From Saccoglossus kowalevskii (lineage: Eukaryota; Hemichordata; Enteropneusta; Harrimaniidae), in NCBI RefSeq assembly GCF_000003605.2, contig NW_003128862.1:1096660-1160659 (forward strand): a DNA stretch of 64,000 nt, given 5' to 3'. Position numbers and translations under genes: made by a program. This document shows, one piece after another, positions 1 through 12,119 of this stretch. How positions within the stretch are numbered: the stretch's first letter is position 1; every line of letters starts with the position of its first letter. Under the pieces are notes generated by a model. It did no database searches. It was not told the DNA's origin and saw only the letters and a program-made list of their open reading frames with translations.

Positions 1-2769
1 AGAGAAGCAACAGAATTAATCGTAAAATATCGGAAAGGCCGCTGTTTATGTCTATAAATTAATTAAAGTAACAGCAATACACTTGTAAAATTGACAACGC
101 TTAATTAGGTTCACGAGTATACAAAATTAGTGCGAACGCATTAAACATCCCTTTTATTAAAAGTTGTCTTACAGTACGAATAGATATTCCAATATTTTAA
201 TTACTTTTCTTAATTAATTGGTTGTAAAATTTGATTAGAAACCATTATCGATAATGTATGTCATGGCTCCGTTATATCGACCTTGAACTATGTAGAACAA
301 AATCGCCTAACCCGAAATGCAGGACAGGTTGATGTTTTCCGCCAGTCGGACTTTACTATTAATTATCGTCTACTAAAACTGGTACATAATTGAAATTGAA
401 AGACGATCAAATATTTCAAGATTCATTTCGTGCCAAACACTAATAAGCTAACAATTTACGGGATCTCTGGTTCCCCAGGCAACCATGATAGTTGGCATTT
501 CGTTTATGTTTCATGAATTTCAATAAAACAACAGACATGGAATGTATTAACACACATCTTTGACACAATGGCCTCCTCATGTCACATAATTGTAACAGTC
601 ATGCGCTGAGTAGCGCAGCAACACGGGAACCTAAAACTAATCCATGTCGTATGACATAGAGGAGCATTTAGCGACAAGTAGATGCAATAAATTCGCAAAA
701 CCACATCTCGTAAATTGACCTGTCATGTCCCCGCGTAGGAAGTCCGGGATGCGCAAAGATTTCAGCAATGTATATATTTAATTGATTCTATCTTGAGGTG
801 GAACTATATACAGGGTCGTGCCAACTCACAGTGAATGAGTTCCCTAGGGTGAAGAAGTGCGAGAAAGAAGAAAACTACTAACCCCTGTCTATGTCACGAC
901 CAAGTTATCCGAAATGTATACAGTTTGAAAAAAACTCTCCCAAACTAAATCAATTTTTTGTCGATATATTCAAACCAATTTGACTATCTAATCGTTCAAA
1001 TATTAGTACTTGTCAGGATTTAAACGATCATATAATGATTGTAATGGCATACAACGTGAAAGAATAGCACAAACTAATTGAATATAATTGCAAGATTTAA
1101 TCGAAAATTGAATATTTCTACAATAACATTTTTAAAAAGTTAAACTCCTTATAATTGCTCAAAATTCCGATTATATCTAGCTGTGATGTTGTCGTAGTTC
1201 TATTTCTAACGTCGTGCCCGTGCTAGTCGCGTCGCCGTGAGTTTACAAGCCCCATATATTTAACTCCGGGATTCGCATGGTGCTACAACCCCCAGTTATA
1301 ACAGGATGAGGCGCCGGCAGTTGGAGACAAATTAATCATACGTTTTTCACATTGACGATAACACATTTGTCATGAAAAAGACAAAATTAATGAAGCGATA
1401 TTCTAGAATAATTTTCTGGTTTTAGTTTTCAAGAAATTCAGTAGCTATCTTAGTCAACTATATTTTTATACAATAGAATATGCTAATCACTTTGTGGCAA
1501 AGTTATGTATGCTATATTATAATAAAATGCATGTGTTTACAATGAATTATTCACGTGATACATCTGTTAGTTTCAAACAGATATGAAAAATATGATGCAT
1601 GACAAATATAAAGAATACTAAACAATCATTGATAATAAAATATTGTCTAGAATAACGTTTGAATATAAAACCCCAATGCACATAACACCAAGTCAGATAA
1701 TGCATAGAACATCCATTAAGTAAATACCATTATGGGATATATGATGTGGGTTTTATTGTGAGTGTTATAATGAACACGTGAGATACCTGCTCTCCTCTCA
1801 TACAGTAATAACTATATTACAATACTATCTAGCATTGGAGTTGTTCAATACAGTTTCATGAAACTGTGATTGTTTTAAACTCGGAATATTAAAACATTGT
1901 TTCTGAAACTATATTTTAAAAGATTAAAAAGCGGGTGCGGACCTATTTTGAAGATAAACAGTTTCAATACAGTGAAAATTACTGCTCGACTACTTCGAAC
2001 ACTGCCATTTAGAAACATTGTAATTGCAAATCTTAATAGCACAGTACGAGCCACGATGGTTTTACACAAATCTGCGATTATATTAAGAGTCTCCATAATA
2101 AAAAAGAAAATTGATGATAATTTTTACCAGAGCGAATGTTAAGTACGTTTGTTTATTTGTATCACAAGAAATAACAATCAACCCATTGTGAGGCGCTACA
2201 AACATATTTTTGGTTACGTGCAAACTGTATTTCTTTTAATAATTTGTCGGTTTCATTCCTAATTTTCATTTTCCTATTGTTACTTATGCGTATCGCAAAC
2301 ACACTACAATTGTTATTGTAAGATTAGCCTGCGGGTGAATATAAGGAAAGACAATAATCTGACTAAGCACTTTGTAAAAAGTCACTAGTAACAATATTAT
2401 TGACATTTAGTTTATTTCTATCCGTAGTCAGCCTATTTTATACAAAGAGAGTGTTTTTTCTTTAAATCCGGTCACCGGCATGGTCTTATAAAGACATTGC
2501 CACATACACCCATAGACTAAAGTACTTCACAGTTGTTAAAAGTTGGCGATTTATATAAGTTGTTAACGTATACAAGGAATTCGACCATTCAGTAACGTGT
2601 TTGTTACAGGCCGTTCATATACCGCTGCAGCTCTTCATTCCGAAATAAGTATATTGAAGGACACAACGACGCATGCTGCAATACGAAAAGGATAATTGAA
2701 CACAATCATAGATGACTGATACGCCGAACCATTGTTCTCTCTGTTCAACGGGTACAGCGGCGGCGGCAC

Positions 2770-2784
2770 GGGGGGGGGGGGGGG
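2770..2784. repeat. G15 homopolymer
   Basis: An uninterrupted run of fifteen G preceded by CGGCGGCAC. Shorter G or C runs of the same kind occur at 12159-12168, 19660-19671, 43839-43850 and 53425-53435. Confidence 0.9.
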
Positions 2785-3134
2785 CAGAAGGGACGGTCGC
2801 TCATCCGAAAAAAAAAATGGCGTTGAAACCGTGTTTGTCAGATAAATTTGCCCATCAAAATGCAGTAAATAGCCATTTCAGAGGGTCTAGGTTTCAGATC
2901 GCGACGTTCGCAGGTTCCTACCACACCTGTGTACTCTCAACACAGCTTCGCACTAGATTACGTGAACACAATATTGAGACTCATTAAAAATATACGTCAG
3001 TCTCCTCCGCTTTTCGCGTTATCGGTAATCATAGAGCGATGTAAACATACTGGTTGTCAGGTTAACACAACCGAACAATGAGAAGCGGCCTCTGTGGTTT
3101 TAACGACCACGGTCGTAATTTTCCCGAAGTGTTT

Positions 3135-3335
3135 TTATTCGCTTATTAATGCCTGTGTATTACTGCCGCTGACCCTGCCATGACCTGCAACTGCCTCGGT
3201 GTAAACAATCTTTCTATCGAGTCCTCCGTACCAATATCCGTATTGGCTATTAATCAATGCCACGACGTTCGAGGTTAGGTCACCGTTGAACTCCAGTAAA
3301 TCTCCATTTCTGTCGAAAATGACAACTATGAAATG
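3135..3335 (-). other. Protein-like open frame, unidentified
   Basis: On the minus strand a frame of about 66 codons ends in TAA at 3137-3135. It has ordinary protein-like composition (for example FIVVIFDRNGDLLEF, then INSQYGYWYGG) and uses GC-containing codons unlike the AT-rich surroundings. The frame stays open to the left of the quoted start but becomes low complexity there. No ATG, splice pair or family match fixes its ends. It could be an internal exon, a remnant of a mobile-element protein, or chance. I assign no function. Confidence 0.2.
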
Positions 3336-3592
3336 GGCAACACAATACAGAAACGATATTACTTGTATTGTTTGAATTGTATTGTATTGTATGAATGGCT
3401 TGGTTTATTAATTCGAACATCTTTTGATTTGATATTCGAATTCGTTAGAAACACCGTCAACTTCTGGGGCGCGTTAAGGATGAGATATCTGACTTACTTA
3501 CATTTTTTAGCATTTTAATTTAATTAATTTAATTTATTTTAAAAATCAAGCTGATATAACTGTTAAATATACAATTTTTGTCCAACTTTTAA

Positions 3593-3717
3593 ATGCCTGT
3601 GAAACGCTTACTGCCGCTTGAAAAGGTATACGGAAATTGGGGCGATTCATTTGCGATGTTTCTGGTCTTGATTTTTGTAATCAGTTCTCAATTTCAATCG
3701 CCAACGAACGCCACTAA
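3593..3717 (+). CDS. Candidate signal-peptide first exon (hypothetical)
   Basis: An ATG at 3593 opens 41 codons plus 2 nt that end exactly at a near-perfect splice donor, GTAAGTATG, at 3718. A second ATG at 3656 would begin with a hydrophobic core (MFLVLIFVISSQF) followed by a polar stretch with an NAT sequon, as in a secretory signal peptide. Without splicing the frame stops at once after the donor. The reading is that this may be exon 1 of a secreted or membrane protein, phase 2 at the junction. No following exon was found, the next kilobase is a repeat element, and frames of this length occur by chance, so this is only a candidate. Confidence 0.25.
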
Positions 3718-4036
3718 GTAAGTATGTTAGTGATCGCGTATTGGGATACTGACTGTGCATAGTTCTCCAATACAATGCCGCCAGAAGACATATTGTTCGA
3801 TAATATTTTGCACCAGACATTTATTTAATATTCAATTGATATTCAAATATCCTATTAATTCCTGAACAACAAAAATCACGATTTTTATCAGCCTACTATG
3901 ACAAAAGTCTATCGTATTCAGGGCATGGCACTCGCATGGCTCCCTCCTTTGTTTGACGTTTGATGACACAGTTTCAGTTCGTGAGAAGTCGAGTTCGGGG
4001 TGGCTACAACTTATATTTTTTTTTTCAATTTTATTA

Positions 4037-5255
4037 GTCCCCGTTCGGACGAAGTCCGAAAACGGGGACTTACAATTCGGTCTCCGTCCGTGCGTCCGTG
4101 CGTCTGTGCGTCCGTGCGTCCGTGCGTCCGTGCGTCCGTCCGGAGTCATATCTCAGAATCTCTTGGACCGATTCCGTTCATTCTTTGCATGTGCCTAGTA
4201 ATTTATGTGGGACATATGCACATGCAGTGGTTTAGCGATTCGATTCAAAATGGCCGACTGGCAGCCATCTTGTTTTTTGAAAATGTTTTATTTTGGACAT
4301 GCTTTGTCTGTTTTCATTCAAACTTGGTACATAGATTATACATGTTAGGATACATGTTCATGACGATTTATTTCACAATTGGATCAAAGATGGCCGACTG
4401 GCAGCCATCTTGTTTTTTTTGAAAATGTCGTATTTTGGACATGCTTTGTCAGTTTTCACTCAAATTTAGTACATAGATCATACACGTTAAGATATATGTC
4501 CCCGACTGTCCGTGAGTTCCTGAGTCTATCCGTCCCGTCCGTCCGTCCGTGTGTCCGCCCGTCCGTCAGTCTGTCCAGAGTCATATTTCAGAATCCTGTG
4601 GACCGATTCCGTTCATTCTTTGCATGTGCCTAGTAACTTATATAGGACATATGCACATGCAGTGGTAGCGATTCGATTTAAAATGGCCGACTGGCAGCCA
4701 TCCTGTTTTTTGAAAATGTTGTATTTTGGACATGCTTTGTCAGTTGTCATTCGAACTTGGTACATATATTATTCATGTTAGGATACATGTCCATGATGAT
4801 TTATTTCGCAATTGGATCAAAGATGGTCGACTGGCAGGCATCTCGTTTTTTTATGCGGTATCTTGGACGTGCTCTGTCAGTTTACATTCAAATTTGGCAC
4901 ATTTATATACTTTATCCATGTTAGGATGCATGTCCATGACAATTTGTTTCAAAATCTGGTCAAGGATGGTCGATTGACAGCCATCTGACTTTTTGCCTTA
5001 CTACTATATTTCCGATTTTTTTCCATTTTCATTCGTATTTGGCAGATACATCATACATATCAGTATGTTTCATAATCAGATCAAAGATGGCCGAATAACG
5101 GCTGTTTTTATTTTTGGCCATATTACTACTACACGGAACACCTGTTTTGATGTAAATAAACAATCTGTTGTATACGTCAAGTTTCAAGGACACGTTCGCG
5201 ACAACCCCTCCGCTTTAATATGACGAGCACAAAGAGAACTTAATTTAACGGGGAC
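4037..5255. mobile_element. Non-autonomous element of tandem ~140-bp units
   Basis: The left end is a hairpin (4037-4069) in which GTCCCCGTTCGGAC pairs with GTCCGAAAACGGGGAC. The right end finishes AACGGGGAC (5247-5255), the reverse complement of the first 9 bases, so the two ends form a short terminal inverted repeat. Inside is a GTCC-rich microsatellite (4084-4141 and again about 4520-4575). There are six diverged units of roughly 120-155 bp, each starting near a near-palindrome of the form ATGGCCGACTGGCAGCCAT (about 4247, 4387, 4682, 4823, 4965 and 5087). The microsatellite plus the flank GAGTCATAT...CTAGTAA is repeated about 435 bp apart, which shows a higher-order duplication. Reading frames across it are shadows of the repeat. 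I see no target-site duplication and no transposase, so the superfamily is unknown. Confidence 0.6.
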
Positions 5256-5311
5256 TGTGTCATTTTCAATGACTTGTTCGAAGATGATTTATTATTAATT
5301 TTTTTCTTTAC

Positions 5312-5422
5312 AAATGCCCATTTAAGGGCAACTGAAAGCTTAAATATAAATCTATAGGTGGGCATTTTACAGGCAGTTTAAGTTATCTGTTTTGAGGGGC
5401 AACTGGTTGGGGGAAATGCCCA
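5312..5422. repeat. Small nested direct and inverted repeats
   Basis: AAATGCCCA occurs at 5312-5320 and 5414-5422, with its reverse complement TGGGCATTT at 5359-5367. GGGCAACTG occurs twice in direct orientation, about 5326-5334 and 5397-5405. The arrangement could fold into alternative hairpins and may be the remnant of a small inverted-repeat element. No function is assigned. Confidence 0.5.
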
Positions 5423-7200
5423 TGATCAATCCAGCTCACGAATTTCGTTTGAATAGCGCCTTAGTAGCTCCGGTCGTGCAATATCATCCAACAAACATTT
5501 TTCAAGACCCATAGACAAAAGTTTGAAATGATTGGCTTGATTAAATCTAGTTATCCAATTACGGCCATGTGACTTTCAGCGCCTGAAACACTTTAACCCA
5601 AATTGCCCAACACAATATTTCGCAATTGCCATCTCAGTTTGAACACCACGGTTTTAGTTGTTTACGGACCATATACCGTCGGCAACGTGTAATGATTTTT
5701 CTTTTCCCCGACAGCGACTGATTATGCCAGAAACATACATCACTGACTCAGTTACATACAACGATAATAAGCACAGTTGACCCCAAACACTCTAAATAAA
5801 TGGCGCACATCAAAGCAATCATCGGTTAATTATTATCCTCATTATTTTGTTGAATGTTGAACTAAGAATCTCGTTACGTTCTGATTACAGAATGTTTCCC
5901 TAGTTACGGCGTAACCATACAAAAGCGAACAAGGAGTATTGTCTGTCAATCAGAATGGGTTTTGTTTGAAACATTACAACATTGTTAAAATAGGTATTTT
6001 TTCCCTTAAATTGAAAATATAAGTACTTTTAAGAGTTCTATTTTTGACTGTGATTATGGTTAACAGTTAAGGCGTCATCCAGATACCTATTTTTTTAAGA
6101 AAGACACAACAAATATCGAGCTTTGACATTATAAGCGCAGTGCGCATGCGTGTATCGCTGAGTCTATTTGTATGCGATAATCATTTTACGCCCCAAATGA
6201 GACTAGTGATATGCGACGTCATCATCTCATTCAAAAAGACAGGTTTATATATGGCTAATATATTTTGAACTTTAATTATCACATATCAAGTTAATATCAG
6301 CTTCTGAACTAATTCCCGATGATGTTAAAGTGGTCGGAATTAATAGTTTATTCTCGTAAAATATGTAGAAGGTTGGGTGTAATTAAACAAAAAAACGCAT
6401 GGTTGCCTTGCAATCTTGAGAATTGGTACAATGTCAATCGGCTCTGCAAGCATCTAATAAATAAAAACTCTTGTAGTGTGACGCTAAATTCTCAGAATAT
6501 TTAATGTCTCGTGAACGTCAGTCTCCAAGAGATTGTAAAAATACAGTGGATCGGTTGAGCCACTGCCCGGAACATTTAAAAAAAAAAATATGTACGACAT
6601 TTAGTATGTAATAAGAGCTGATTTGTTTCATGCAAATGTGTTTTATGTGAACCATTCAAGCATTTAATTCACGAAACCAAAGGACTTGCTCTCTTTTTAG
6701 AAACAAATTGTGTCTGCCAATATATTTGCATTTGATGGGTAAACGGATTTGCCAGTGTTTGCATCCAATAAGCACCAACAGAAAAACCTAGTGAAAGATG
6801 GTTTCACCGTCCACTATTCGTCACGTCAACAAATAAGGCTCAAATCGCCTAATTTCCATGATGACACCCATCTAAACTTGAAAAAAGAAATGTTAATCGT
6901 ATTTGTAAGCCATCTCATACGATAATCATTTTTATATATAAAATTATATAAATATAAAATTGTTCAAATGATGCAGCAACGTGAGTTTATGAAACTGGCA
7001 AAACAAACACAGTATTGTTATTATTTGAAGGAAATTGGTTAGAAACACAATGATGCATGTTTTCGTACAGTACTAGCTTTAAAATTCCTTAGTACAGCCA
7101 ACAATTGTCTGATAATAACTGTGTTGATATAATAAAATATCACTGTACACTCGTCAATGACTCACAACTGCAGGAACTGCTGTGGTAAATACGCCCCTGT

Positions 7201-7213
7201 GGGTCAAAGGTCA
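7201..7213 (+). promoter_or_regulatory. DR1 nuclear-receptor-like motif
   Basis: GGGTCAAAGGTCA is two half-sites separated by one base, the DR1 arrangement bound by HNF4, RXR and COUP-type receptors. It lies in gene-free DNA, and a single motif is weak evidence of function. Confidence 0.3.
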
Positions 7214-7576
7214 TCTATTGTATCGCTGAAACAACGTGTGTGGATAGAAAGTCAACACACTAAATAATATATAATCTCGACATCAAAATAGTATAAATGT
7301 ATATAAAACCCAAGGTTCATATTAATTGCAATCAAACAACTTACAGTTTCTATTCACAAGATCTAAATCAAACGATGACGCAATGTCAAATAAGAAAGCC
7401 TCGTGGACAGCAAGGAATATTAATAATATCGTTACATGAAAGCGTTTCTATACTCGACTTAACTGTAAAAAATACCCTGTAAAATAGCTAATTATGAGGG
7501 CTAATCCCGGATTGATTGCTTGGAGAAAGGGCTCTCTTACATCCAGTCAAAACGTGTTCGCGGCGAACGACTGAGA

Positions 7577-8093
7577 ACCCCCGGGGGCACTCACATTGAC
7601 GTGCTTTATGTATATGTGCCGCCAAAAGGGGTCCCAAATTCGCCACTTCTGTCTGTAAAAAGGTATGTTATTCTACCCTGACTGTCTGAAAAAGGGAATC
7701 CTTTTTTTCATTATTTCTGTCATATTTTCCAAAGACTGTCTCTAGAGCATGAGTGATCAAATAATCTGGATAATTCAAGCCCACCTGCTTTTCCCTTGGT
7801 ACCATATATGCATTCTCCTACGCAGAGACTATGGGTCTTTTATCACTAAGCTAGGTAGTCGCCAGGGAACGTCCCAATAGTTGCGGCTCTCTGTGGCTCG
7901 CTAAGGCAGGTCATAAGCTCGAAGACTCTGCAAAGGAGAGTGCAATTTATGCTTACTGCCTGAAAAGGGGTGTCTGATATTCACAGTTTGTCTGAAAAGG
8001 GGTAGGAACATTGAGATTTTTTCTGTCTGAGGGGTTTCAAACACCCAGCTACACACCCCTGTCAGAATTTTTTGCAAGTACCCCCCACGGGCT
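7577..8093. mobile_element. MITE-like element with CCCGGGGG-type ends
   Basis: The left end reads ACCCCCGGGGGCACTCAC and the right end AGTACCCCCCACGGG. The right end read in reverse complement (CCCGTGGGGGGTACT) matches the left, giving imperfect terminal inverted repeats. Between them is an array of short related phrases such as GTCTGTAAAAAGG, CTGTCTGAAAAAGGG, CTGCCTGAAAAGGGG, TTGTCTGAAAAGGGG and TCTGTCTGAGGGG. Phrases of this type are, as I recall them, common in small non-coding elements of several marine invertebrate genomes. There is no coding capacity; a 69-codon minus-strand frame over it is a shadow of the repeats. Confidence 0.55.
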
Positions 8094-11000
8094 GAAAGCA
8101 CAACGACCATGTACAGTGTGCAAGTATGTTTCTATTTTTGAAACGCTGTCTTCGTCCCGGTCTCGCATCCCTTTTTGATCTCAGATTCCCTCGTGTCACT
8201 CACTTAGTTCCGCAACAGTTGTACTCAAGTGCCTACAAGTCCAATCCCGCACAGATTTACTCCGGTGATACCGTCTACCAACAATATCTGCCAGGAAAAT
8301 CACCGTCCGGTAAAAAGTAACGTTCACCAGCGCGTCTCCAGTTTTGTTGTTTTTTCTCCTCCCGATGTCTCCCAGACAAACCTTATTAATTAATATTGTC
8401 CAACCTGTAAACCCATAGCTTCACTAAATACGAATGTAATAATTGCCGGTGTACTGGGGTGACTCTCAAAATTGTTTCCTCAGCAATACATTGCTTATTA
8501 TAGTTCCTCGCCGCCATCGTTGGCTCCATTACGTGTGGATGTACACTGCTGCGGACGTGGGCATCTCAACTGATTAAATAACAAATCCCCTGTACACAAT
8601 TGCATCAATCAACCATAAACAAATGGCATTATCTTGACACAATCACAAAAACAGTGCTAATTATAAAAACTTTTGACAAATGTCATGTGAAACATAATGT
8701 TCTTCGGCGAGAAAAGATTGTAATTGATGGCTGGTCGGGAAGGTCTTTAGAGTCAATGATTTTGGCGCTAATCCGAATGACAGTTTTAGCGTAATGACAT
8801 AATAATCGTCACAACCTAAATGGTCGTTGTTGGGATTATTTTAAGTTAGTAATCGTATTATAGTAATCCTTGTTCTAACCACAACATTGGTTTGCCACCT
8901 AATAGTAATTATTTTAATTAATCACTTGGGAAATGACAAATATCAATGTTGGCTGAATACTGTTTTTCCATTATACCAATTGGAAGGGCGTTCATGTACA
9001 AATCACGTGATGGGTATTCCCACATTTAAGAGGGCAATCATTAGTGTAACCTGCTTCAGATTCATTTACCACGACACCGAAATGTGTGTCAAAATGAAAA
9101 ACTATATAAATAAAGTTGGTAAATCTTCATATACCTTCAAAAACATGGCAAACAGTGCTCTGATTTGCGAAAAGAGATTTTAATAAGGTTTCCATATACA
9201 AAAACAGTGATTTAGACTTATAATTCATTTGGAAAACACGTAGCATGTATAACGTACAACGTATAACGTACAACGCATATATCTCGCACTAATTAGAAGA
9301 TTAACACTCCGATGAAATACTATGCTCTCTACCATATAAACGCAAAACCGCAAAAACGAAAAATACAAACGAACCTAAATGTTCCACAATTACTTTTTAT
9401 ATGCAATCCTATGTCATAACATAACATTGAGTACCATAGCACGCATGTTATAAGTTTGATTACTACACGCAATTGCCCAACTTAATCTAACTATGGAGTT
9501 TTACAACACATACTAAAAGAAAAAAATAACCTGTAATATACGCTAAGAGAATTACTTACTGGCCTAAGTAATCAACTAAATGTGGCTTATAGAAGATTTA
9601 ATGATGTATCAATAAATGTTCACTTTCCTGTAGAGCATCCACCGTGACAATTCAAATTGTTATCGATGCGTGCCGTATGATATTAAATACAGCACTATTA
9701 TTATTTATTCGACACGTGGGTAATTGTATTTAAAAAATACTATGATTAAATAGGGAAATAAAGTTTTACACAACAATAAAGTTTCGGGTGTTCATATACT
9801 ATAACTATTCAGCAATGTGAATGAATGCTTCCAGTTGTACACCACTCAACTGGCTTCATAGGATTTCGGAGAATAAAACTTTGAAGATGAGACAATATAC
9901 TTGGATTTCTGGCAGTAATATTATATTCTCCAATTTCGGCTAATTACTTGCCCAGGGACAGTAATTTCCACCGATGATATTGATAACTCAGATGGTTTGA
10001 TCCTGCAATCCCGGCCATGACTATACTCCTGGAATACCTAACACTTTGGTGAGTTATGCTAACACGTGTCCACTTGATCACTCTAAGTACACGTTCAAAT
10101 CTCGTGTGTTGCTTGTACTTATATATTACAATATGGTGGCGAAAACTATCTAGTACTATATATAGTATGGAAATAAAGAACTGTATCGAACGTCTTGAGA
10201 CGTCAGACAATCATTACCAGCATGTACCAATGTATTCAGTGAGTATGAATGATCATTTAGTCCATACATGGAAAGCGTGTGCATTTTATTCACTGCCTAT
10301 TGCCTATACTTTGCATTTCAAGGTATTTCAACTTGTAATGCCAGCACACCTAAGACAAACACTTACCTGTTTGCCGACTGCTTTTAAACAGGTTGCGTAC
10401 CTTGTAATTGATTCGCGAGAATAAGAGCGAACTTCTGCTCAAATCATCCAATTAAAATACTACGCCGACAACACGCTTCTATTGAAGGATTGCGACGTGT
10501 ATCAGCCCGTAATGCATTTAACATGGAAACAAGAGACCAATTTCTTAATGAAAAGATTCTATTTCGTGATCACTTATTGATTAGCACACACTATCATCGA
10601 TAGCAAAACAGTGCTGATACTTCAGGAGTGTTCATGTCACAGAAATGTCATGAAAATGCATTGCTATAATGTAATTATATCGATTGTTCAGTCACATAAC
10701 TACATGTGCGTTGTCCTGCAAGTTAGAGTAAATGACGCAACATAACAAGTGCCGAACGGCAAGAACTGCGGCGTTATTACGTATTTACCAATTTAACATA
10801 TTAGATAAATTGTGCACCAAGTGGTAGTATAAATCATATATGTATATACAATATTGCGTGATATTCAGATATAAGAAATCGGATTCCTATCTCTCTACCC
10901 ACTTAATGGCACAGACAATCGCTCGTCATTGATTTCCAGTTGACAGCTGTCTCGTTGGATGAATTCTACATGTATGAGACGAGTATGGGTTTTTGAATCA

Positions 11001-11759
11001 GGTCTGCATCAGCCATATGAAAGATTCCAACTATCAATGCCCTCAAGGAGATGACGTATGTTCTAATTGCGAGAGTGTGTCGACTGAGCGTATAAGTGGC
11101 TTTCAATGCATTGTATGCTGTTCATGAGAATGCATGTCTTTTCATCGTATGCCTGGAGCACAATATTATGAAGGCAGCATGGCGCAATTTTCTCATGTAC
11201 ATTTCACCTAATTACGCTGATGCATGATTTGAAGATCTCCGCGTGTATACCTTATTTCTATTTGGCAATAACGTCATTGTAAAGGTGAGCGCTAATCCGA
11301 AATCGTAACAAGTTTTTGTGAAGTTCCCCTAGTTTTGAGATGAAAGTAGGAGTTCCGTCTATTGTAAGTTGTGTGATTAAAACACATATACATAATCTGT
11401 ACATTAACAAAAGAGACCAATCCCTGGCATAAAAAGTAGTGTACAGTTCAATCCTGGGACACCACTTACTGCACTTTTCTCATTGTGACTTTACATATTC
11501 ACTTATTTGTTTTTCCTAGTGACACAAGGCTTATATGAAAATTTTAGATACAAGCTAGAGATCGCTGGCATAAAACCTCTATCTGTTTTATATATTAACA
11601 ATATTTGTTTTGGTCAATGCGATAATGTTATCCACCAGTGTCGATGACGTCGTCCTTCATTTCCCCTTTACAGTTCACACAGATCAAGGTAATGATGTTG
11701 TCTTTCAACTTCCAATGATGTCGTCCTCTGTCACTAATGTACATTGGCAATATAGATAT
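8094..11759. other. AT-rich stretch without a supported gene
   Basis: Frames of up to about 120 codons (for example 8887-9183 and 10056-10424 on the plus strand) have no recognisable motif and composition typical of chance. A short tandem duplication of GTATAACGTACAAC lies near 9247-9278. Nothing else is seen. Confidence 0.5.
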
Positions 11760-12119
11760 GAATATTACAGTGAAGGTGTGTGAAGTTATGAGGTCAAAAT
11801 TAAAATAATTTGTATCTTGAAGTCTAGTAGAAAGATGGCCACTAGTGTCTTGTTCAAGGTAAATATCAAGATATGAAGCAGCAAATAGTAATTCACTTAT
11901 TTCCGATAAATATATCAATTGACTAGCACCATTCAAGTTTGAATTGCTTATAGAAACTCGCTTCATACGAATGTAGAAATGGATCAGCCAGCAATGGGGC
12001 ATATTGTGTACCCATTGAAATTCCAGTGATTTGAAATGTATGTCCTTCAATCTCCAAAAATCAATTGTTAATGAGCAATTCAAGCATTGTGATAATAGTG
12101 ATCACACTATAGTATACCC
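11760..12119 (-). mobile_element. Penelope-like reverse transcriptase remnant
   Basis: On the minus strand one frame reads GISMGTQYAPLLADPFLHSY, matching the GIPMGTNCAPLLADLFLYSY block of Penelope-like (PLE) reverse transcriptases, preceded by a LELLINN-type stretch. About 70 bases downstream, in another frame, comes ASYLDIYLEQDTSGHLSTRL and then FNFDL, matching the conserved SYLDLHLE...LRTKLYDKRDDFNF segment of PLEs. The piece is broken: the first frame contains a stop, the frame changes, and the catalytic YxDD box expected between the two blocks is not visible. No N-terminal part or GIY-YIG endonuclease was recognised nearby. It is a short, dead internal fragment. A longer minus-strand frame (12083-11628) mixes the right and wrong frames. 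Confidence 0.72.

Larger units (their letters stand above)
1..3592. other. AT-rich stretch without a supported gene
   Basis: No reading frame here matches a family I recognise. The longest frames are under about 100 codons and are typical of chance frames in AT-rich DNA. The sequence is locally richer in G+C and CpG between about 2600 and 3320, where a G15 run and a protein-like minus-strand frame lie (listed separately). A (TTGTA)-like pentamer run is visible around 3361-3392. Confidence 0.6.
5256..7576. other. AT-rich stretch without a supported gene
   Basis: Apart from the small repeats at 5312-5422 and a DR1-like site at 7201, nothing recognisable is seen. An NRF1-like GTGCGCATGCGTGT lies near 6148. 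Frames of about 60 codons at 6319 and 7297 on the plus strand lack any family signature. Confidence 0.5.

Noticed and set aside
4000-4977. Overlapping 76 to 140-codon plus-strand frames with repeated MADWQPSC-like words
   Set aside because: They are translations of the ~140-base repeat units and the GTCC microsatellite; frames change between units and nothing resembles a protein family.
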